Positions 6,406 to 12,025 of a stretch of DNA of 12,025 nucleotides are shown piece after piece. The stretch comes from an uncultured Eubacteriales bacterium (GTDB lineage Bacteria; Bacillota; Clostridia; Oscillospirales; Oscillospiraceae). Within the stretch, counting starts at the first letter, position 1, and every line of letters begins with the position of its first letter. A program made the translations under genes and the position numbers. The notes beneath the pieces are model-generated. The model did not search any database, was not told the DNA's origin, and was given only the letters and a program-made list of their open reading frames with translations. The DNA is taken from positions 1 through 12,025 of the forward strand of contig USAC01000064.1 of NCBI GenBank assembly GCA_900552475.1. Direction: 5' to 3'.

Positions 6406-8301
6406 ATGATCGACATCCGCGTATCGGGACTGGTCAAGTCCTTCGATCTGGAAAAGAAAATACTCGACGGCGTCAGCTTTCAGGTCGACGCCGGGGAGCG
6501 CGTGGGGCTGCTCGGCAAAAACGGCGCAGGCAAGACCACGCTCTTCAGGATCCTCACGGGCGAGCTGGACTATGACAGCGGCGAGGTGCAGATTGCCTCC
6601 GGCCGTCGTCTGGGGCTCATCTCGCAGATTCCCGTCTATCCGGCGGGCTTCACCGTGGAGGACGTGCTGCGCTCGGCCTTCGGCCGGATGGCGGCGCTCA
6701 AGGAGGAGATGGACGCGCTCACCGCGCGCATGGCCGCGGGCGAGTCAGACGAGGGCATTCTCCGGCGCTACGGCGACCTGACCGCCCGCTTTGAGGGGCT
6801 CGGCGGCTGGGACACGGACACCGCCGTCGACAAGGTGGCAAACGGCCTGTCCATCTCGCGTGAGATGCGCACGCGCCTGTTTGACGCGCTCTCGGGCGGC
6901 GAAAAGACGCGCGTGAATCTCGGACGGCTCATTCTGGAGGATACGGATATTCTTCTGCTTGACGAGCCGACGAACCACCTCGACCTGCAGGCGACGGAGT
7001 GGCTGGAGGAGTATGTCCGCGGCTTCCACGGCACGGTCGTGACCATCTCGCACGACCGCTATTTCCTCGACCGCACCGTCACGCGCATCGTGGAGATCGA
7101 AAACGGCAAAGCCGAATTCTACAGCGGCAACTACAGCTTCTATGCCATCGAAAAGGAGCGCCGCTATCAGGAGCGTATGAAGCAGTACCTCAAGGAGCAG
7201 GCGAAGATTGCCCAGCTCGAAAAGGCCGCCGACCAGATGCACCTCTGGGCGTTCATGGGCAACGACGCGCTGCACAAGCGCGCGTTTTCGATGGAAAAGC
7301 GCATTGAGCGCATGCGCACGACGGAACGGCCCACGAAGGCACGCAGGCTCGACGCGCGCTTCACGAGCCGGGAATTCCGCGGCGACGAGGTCATGCAGGT
7401 CAAGAACCTCTCGAAGTCCTTCGGCGAGCGGACGCTCTTCTCGGAGATCTATCTGCGCGTCGAGCCGGGCGAGCGGATCGCCCTTCTCGGCGAAAACGGC
7501 ACCGGCAAGACGACGTTCATCAACATGGTGATGGGGCTCGAGCCCGCCGACACCGGCAGCATCCGGCTCGGCCCGTCCATCCGGACGGCGTACCTGCCGC
7601 AGATCATCCATTTCGACCACCCCGAGCGCTCGCTGGTGGACACGATGATCTATGAAAAGAAGAACATGACCGCTCAGTCCGCGCGCAACCGGCTCGCGGC
7701 GTATGAATTCCGCGGCGAGGATGTGTTCAAGCAGGTGAGCGTCCTCTCCGGCGGCGAGCTCTCGCGCCTGCGGCTGTGCATGCTCATGGACGAGGAGGTC
7801 AACTTTCTCATCCTCGACGAGCCGACGAACCACCTTGACATCGCCTCGCGCGAGTGGATCGAGGAGGCGGTCGAGGCCTTCGACGGGACACTCCTGTTCG
7901 TGAGCCACGACCGGTATTTCATCCAGCGCTTCGCAACGCGCGTGTGGGAACTCGCGGACGGGACGATCACGGACTATCCGATGGGCTTTGCGCAGTACCG
8001 CGCGGCGAAGGCTGAGGAGAAGAAAAACGCCCCCGCGCCGCAGGCCGCGCCCAAGAAGGGCGACACGCGCCCCGCGCGCGGCAACCGCGAAAAGCAGGCC
8101 GCCCGCCGCCAGCTCACCATCTGCGAGACGGGCATCGGCAAGCTCGAAGCGCGCATCGCGGATATGGACAGGCAGATGGAGGCTGTCGCCTGTGACCCCG
8201 GCAAGCTCAACGAGCTCTATCAGCAGAAGCAGGCCCTCGAGCAGGAGCTTGAGGAGCAGATGGCACGCTGGGAGGAGCTGAGTCTGCTGGTGGAGGAATA
8301 G
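6406..8301 (+). CDS. ABC-F family ATPase (ribosome-associated type)
   Basis: Soluble protein of 631 aa with two ATPase domains and no membrane segments, as in ABC-F proteins that act on the ribosome E-site. Domain 1: Walker A GKNGAGKTT (37-45), signature LSGGEKTR (162-169), Walker B LLLDEPTNHLD with Glu187. A charged helical linker follows (about 245-320, including EKERRYQERMKQYLKEQ), equal to the tRNA-interaction motif. Domain 2: GENGTGKTT (362-370), LSGGELSR (447-454), ILDEPTNHLD with Glu472. The C-terminal tail (about 565-631) is a coiled coil rich in Glu, Lys and Gln, as in YdiF/Uup-type proteins. The ATG at 6406 has only weak upstream AAAGGAA/GGAAA, which fits coupling with murF. Family members include translation factors and antibiotic-protection proteins; housekeeping context favours the former. 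The exact subfamily is unsure. Confidence 0.92.
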   Translation: MIDIRVSGLVKSFDLEKKILDGVSFQVDAGERVGLLGKNGAGKTTLFRILTGELDYDSGEVQIASGRRLGLISQIPVYPAGFTVEDVLRSAFGRMAALKEEMDALTARMAAGESDEGILRRYGDLTARFEGLGGWDTDTAVDKVANGLSISREMRTRLFDALSGGEKTRVNLGRLILEDTDILLLDEPTNHLDLQATEWLEEYVRGFHGTVVTISHDRYFLDRTVTRIVEIENGKAEFYSGNYSFYAIEKERRYQERMKQYLKEQAKIAQLEKAADQMHLWAFMGNDALHKRAFSMEKRIERMRTTERPTKARRLDARFTSREFRGDEVMQVKNLSKSFGERTLFSEIYLRVEPGERIALLGENGTGKTTFINMVMGLEPADTGSIRLGPSIRTAYLPQIIHFDHPERSLVDTMIYEKKNMTAQSARNRLAAYEFRGEDVFKQVSVLSGGELSRLRLCMLMDEEVNFLILDEPTNHLDIASREWIEEAVEAFDGTLLFVSHDRYFIQRFATRVWELADGTITDYPMGFAQYRAAKAEEKKNAPAPQAAPKKGDTRPARGNREKQAARRQLTICETGIGKLEARIADMDRQMEAVACDPGKLNELYQQKQALEQELEEQMARWEELSLLVEE

Positions 8302-8398
8302 CACTTTCCACCGCCGGCAAAAGGCAGATGCGTGTGCGGGACGCCGTTCCGCATACCCGTGTACCCCATTCGTTCCATCAAAAGGAGGCATTCTCGCT
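8302..8398 (+). other. Gap between abc-F and flavodoxin with a small hairpin
   Basis: These 97 bases hold a 10-bp imperfect stem (8332-8341 with 8347-8356, two G-U pairs, 5-base loop) that has no T-tract. They also hold the ribosome site AAAGGAGG (8381-8388) of the next gene. No clear promoter is visible. The hairpin may be a weak terminator or processing site splitting the run of genes into two units. Confidence 0.4.
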
Positions 8399-8884
8399 AT
8401 GCATGATATTCTCTGCATCTATTTTTCCCGCAGCGGAAACACGCGCGCTGCCGCGGAGCAAATTGCTGCCGCCCTCGACGCGGAGCTCGCGGAGATTACC
8501 GACGCACAGGACCGCAGCGGCCTGAAGGGCTATTTCCGCTCGGGGCTCGACGCCATGCGCCGCACGGTTCAGCCAATCGACCCGCTTCAAACGGAGCGCC
8601 CGCTCACGGACTACCGCCTTGTGATCCTCGCCTCGCCCGTCTGGGCGGGCCGCTGCGCCAGCCCCGTGCGTGCGCTGCTCAAGGAGCGCGGCGGCGAGCT
8701 GCCGCGCGTCGGCTATGTCCTCACGCGCGCCGGGAGCCGCAAATACGAGGAGATTTACGGTCAGATGGACCGCTATCTCCCCGCGGAGCACCAACTGGCC
8801 GTCTCCCTGCGGCCAGGGAGCGAGGGCTATGACTTCTGGCTGGGCGATTTCGTACAGAACGTCCAGCGCCTGCTTGCGGAGTGA
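8399..8884 (+). CDS. Flavodoxin family protein
   Basis: Small cytoplasmic FMN-binding electron carrier or NAD(P)H-linked flavoprotein of 161 aa. The N-terminal phosphate-binding loop is IYFSRSGNTRAAAEQIA (Ser10-Thr15), and the second flavin loop is VILASPVWAGRCASPVRALL. The third part (GYVLTRAGSR...) fits the Rossmann-like flavodoxin core. It is closest in pattern to the flavodoxins annotated as NAD(P)H dehydrogenase-like. The start has a strong GGAGG 10 bases upstream. The stop is 5 bases before the likely prfA ATG, suggesting one message. The redox partner cannot be deduced. Confidence 0.87.
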   Translation: MHDILCIYFSRSGNTRAAAEQIAAALDAELAEITDAQDRSGLKGYFRSGLDAMRRTVQPIDPLQTERPLTDYRLVILASPVWAGRCASPVRALLKERGGELPRVGYVLTRAGSRKYEEIYGQMDRYLPAEHQLAVSLRPGSEGYDFWLGDFVQNVQRLLAE

Positions 8885-8889
8885 CGATG

Positions 8890-9957
<1,068 letters not shown>

Positions 9958-9975
9958 ACAGAAAGGAGACTGACT

Positions 9976-10614
9976 ATGAATCCCATCATCCAGAAACGCT
10001 ATGACAAGGCCGGCCCCCGCGTCGCTGCGGCGCTGAGCCGCCGCAACATGGAGGCCTTCTACTGTCCCACCGCGATTGAGGGCGTGCAGAAGGTGCTCGA
10101 GCTGATCGCGCCGGAGGACGTCGTCTCCTGGGGCGGCGCCATGACCGCCGACGAGATGAACCTGAAGGAGTTGCTGCGCCGCCGCGGCCAGCCCGTCATC
10201 GACCGCGACACCGCCGCCACCCCCGCCGAGCGGCAGGAACTCATGCGCAAGGCGCTCACCTGCGACACGTTCCTCATGAGCAGCAACGCAATCAGCGAGG
10301 ACGGCCAGCTCGTGAACATCGACGGCAACGGCAACCGCGTGGCGGCGCTGTGCTTCGGCCCGCGGCGGGTCATCGTCGTCGCCGGCATGAACAAGGTCGT
10401 CGGCACGCTCGATGATGCCATCGCCCGCGCGCGCCATATCGCCGCGCCCGCGAATCTCCAGCGCTTCGACGTCAAGACTCCCTGCAGCACGACCGGCTGC
10501 TGCGCCGACTGCGTCAGCCCCCAGTGCAGCTGCGCGCAGATCGTCGTCACACGCTTTTCCATGAACCCCAACCGCATCAAGGGCGTTCTGGTGGGCGAAA
10601 ATCTCGGCCTGTAA
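9976..10614 (+). CDS. LUD-domain protein (LutC/YkgG-like) with cysteine-rich tail
   Basis: This 212-aa protein has the lactate-utilisation (LUD, formerly DUF162) fold. Typical pieces are VVSWGGAMTADEMNLKELL, AATPAERQELMRKALTCDTFLMSSNAISEDGQLVNIDGNGNR, and FGPRRVIVVAGMNKVVGTLDDAIARAR. Near the C-terminus six cysteines are packed between 170 and 186 (C-x4-CC-x2-C-x4-C-x-C), suggesting a metal or iron-sulfur site (inference). It stands alone, with no lutA or lutB neighbours, so a role in lactate oxidation is not supported by context. AAAGGAGA precedes the ATG. Gaps to prfA (18 bases) and to the next gene (23 bases) suggest co-transcription. Confidence 0.88.
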   Translation: MNPIIQKRYDKAGPRVAAALSRRNMEAFYCPTAIEGVQKVLELIAPEDVVSWGGAMTADEMNLKELLRRRGQPVIDRDTAATPAERQELMRKALTCDTFLMSSNAISEDGQLVNIDGNGNRVAALCFGPRRVIVVAGMNKVVGTLDDAIARARHIAAPANLQRFDVKTPCSTTGCCADCVSPQCSCAQIVVTRFSMNPNRIKGVLVGENLGL

Positions 10615-10637
10615 GGCACAAGAAAGAAGAATCTGCA

Positions 10638-12025
10638 TTGAAAACACTTCTACTGCGCCCCGATACCGATCCGCAGGCCACCCAGACGGCCGCCGACATT
10701 CTCCGCCGCGGCGGGCTCGTCGGCATCCCGACGGAGACGGTCTACGGTCTGGGTGCGAACGCCCTCGACGGTGAGGCCGTGCGGCACATCTTTGAGGCCA
10801 AGGGCCGTCCGCAGGACAACCCCCTCATCATCCATGTGCCGGACGCCTCGTGGCTCGAGCGGTACTGCCATGACGTGCCGCCGCAGGCGTATCTGCTTGC
10901 GGAGCGGTTCTGGCCCGGCCCGCTGACGATGATCCTCCCCTGCCGCGATATCGTTCCCGCGCAGACGACGGCGGGGCTGCCGACGGTCGGCGTGCGCTGC
11001 CCGAACCACCCGGCGACGCTGCGCATCATCGCCGCGGCGGGCGTTCCCATCGCCGCGCCCAGCGGCAACACCTCCGGCCGTCCCAGCCCCACCACCGCGC
11101 AGCACATGCTTGAGGACATGGACGGCAAGATCGACGCCATCGTCGACGGCGGCAGCTGTGCCGTCGGCGTCGAGAGCACGATCATCGACCTGACGGTCAC
11201 GCCGCCGCGCCTGCTGCGCCCCGGCGGACTGCCGCTCGAGAGCCTGCGCGCCGTGCTCGGCGAGGTCACGGTCGACCGCGCCGTGACCGGACAGGTCGCC
11301 CCCGGCGAAAAGCCGCGCGCGCCGGGCATGAAATACCGCCACTACGCGCCGAAGGCACCCGTCACCGTCGTGACCGGCCCCGCCGCGCGCAGCGCGGACT
11401 ACATCCGCTGCCGCATCGGCGAAAACGCGGGCGTCATCTGCTTTGACGAGTTTGCCCCCCTCTTTTCGGGGCACATCATCCACCGGCTCGGCCCGGCAGA
11501 CGACAAGCTCGCGCAGGCGCAGCACGTCTTTGACGCCCTGCGCACCTTCGACGGCACGAGTGTCGCGGAGATCTGGGCGCAGAGCCCGGACGACGGCGGG
11601 CTCGGCCTTGCCGTCGCGAACCGGCTGAAAAAGGCCGCGGGCTTTCACGTCGCAGACGCGTCTCCCCTGCTCCTCGGCATCACCGGCCCGACCGGCGCGG
11701 GCAAGACGAGTGCCCTGCGCGCGCTGGAAAAGCTCGGTGCGTGCGTGCTCGACTGCGACGCCGTCTATCACGAACAGCTGCGAAGCGACGCGGCGCTGCG
11801 CGGTGCGATCACGGACGCCTTCGGCGACGTGTTCGGCGCGGACGGCCTGCTCGACCGGCAAAAGCTCGGAAACATCGTCTTTTCCGACCCCGCTGCGCTG
11901 GAAAAGCTCAACACGATCATCTACGCCCACCTGCCGCGGGCGCTGCGGCAGCGGGCGGACGCGTCCGGCGCGGACGTCGTCGCGCTCGACGCGATCAACC
12001 TCATCGAGAGCGGGCTCGGCGCGCT
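10638..12025 (+). CDS. Fusion of threonylcarbamoyl-AMP synthase (Sua5) and dephospho-CoA kinase (CoaE), 3' end outside the window
   Basis: One open frame of at least 462 codons. Residues 1 to about 340 are a long Sua5-type enzyme that makes threonylcarbamoyl-AMP for the t6A37 modification of tRNAs. Motifs are PTETVYGLGAN, KGRPQDNPLIIH, WPGPLTMIL, APSGNTSGRPSPT, VESTIIDL, RPGGLPLE and APGMKYRHYAP, followed by the Sua5 C-terminal domain ending LAVANRLKKAAGF. From about residue 344 a dephospho-CoA kinase begins: P-loop GITGPTGAGKTS (Lys356), LDCDAVYHEQL, LLDRQKLGNIVFSDPAALEKLN and DAINLIESGLGA. CoaE catalyses the last step of CoA synthesis. I read every codon across the join and found no stop or frame change. 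The start is TTG at 10638 with a weak AGAAGA site; no ATG lies nearby in frame, and the N-terminus KTLLLRP fits the family. Confidence 0.9.
   Translation, partial: MKTLLLRPDTDPQATQTAADILRRGGLVGIPTETVYGLGANALDGEAVRHIFEAKGRPQDNPLIIHVPDASWLERYCHDVPPQAYLLAERFWPGPLTMILPCRDIVPAQTTAGLPTVGVRCPNHPATLRIIAAAGVPIAAPSGNTSGRPSPTTAQHMLEDMDGKIDAIVDGGSCAVGVESTIIDLTVTPPRLLRPGGLPLESLRAVLGEVTVDRAVTGQVAPGEKPRAPGMKYRHYAPKAPVTVVTGPAARSADYIRCRIGENAGVICFDEFAPLFSGHIIHRLGPADDKLAQAQHVFDALRTFDGTSVAEIWAQSPDDGGLGLAVANRLKKAAGFHVADASPLLLGITGPTGAGKTSALRALEKLGACVLDCDAVYHEQLRSDAALRGAITDAFGDVFGADGLLDRQKLGNIVFSDPAALEKLNTIIYAHLPRALRQRADASGADVVALDAINLIESGLGA

Noticed and set aside
6745..8418. 557-codon minus-strand frame opposite the ABC-F gene
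   Set aside because: The plus strand has an unmistakable ABC-F protein; the minus-strand frame is Arg/Ala/Val/Leu-rich shadow coding without motifs.
10650..11930. 426-codon minus-strand frame opposite the Sua5-CoaE fusion
   Set aside because: The plus-strand translation carries full Sua5 and CoaE motifs, whereas the minus frame has none.

Overview
The window looks like chromosomal DNA from a GC-rich, spore-forming member of the Clostridia, probably Oscillospiraceae/Ruminococcaceae-like. Three things point there: a sporulation sigma-K gene with a hydrophobic pro-sequence, Firmicutes-type Shine-Dalgarno sequences (GGAGG, AGGGAGG), and very GC-rich third codon positions. No marker allows a species call.

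Left part, minus strand. Positions 1-407 hold the 5' part of sigK. Its similarity to sigma-K stops after about residue 114 (position 66), which is where skin-type elements interrupt sigK in other spore formers. The left edge may therefore be one end of such an element. About 550 bases without a recognisable gene follow. Then come a NimA-like pyridoxamine-phosphate-oxidase-fold protein (958-1449), a PutP-type sodium/proline symporter (1577-3028) and a TetR-family regulator (3196-3798). A 44-bp near-perfect palindrome lies between tetR and putP and abuts the best putP promoter. This suggests a regulator-transporter pair.

Right part, plus strand. A divergent promoter region (3799-3990) leads into a tight run of housekeeping genes. 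ddl and murF overlap by an ATGA; together they make D-Ala-D-Ala and attach it to the peptidoglycan precursor. One base later comes a duplicated-ATPase ABC-F protein. After a 97-base gap come a flavodoxin, release factor 1 (prfA), a LUD-domain protein with a six-cysteine tail, and a long ORF running off the right edge.

That last ORF joins a complete Sua5-type threonylcarbamoyl-AMP synthase in frame to a dephospho-CoA kinase (CoaE) domain. The fusion, the broken sigK and the palindrome are the three most interesting items. No CRISPR array, tRNA, rRNA or intact insertion sequence is visible.
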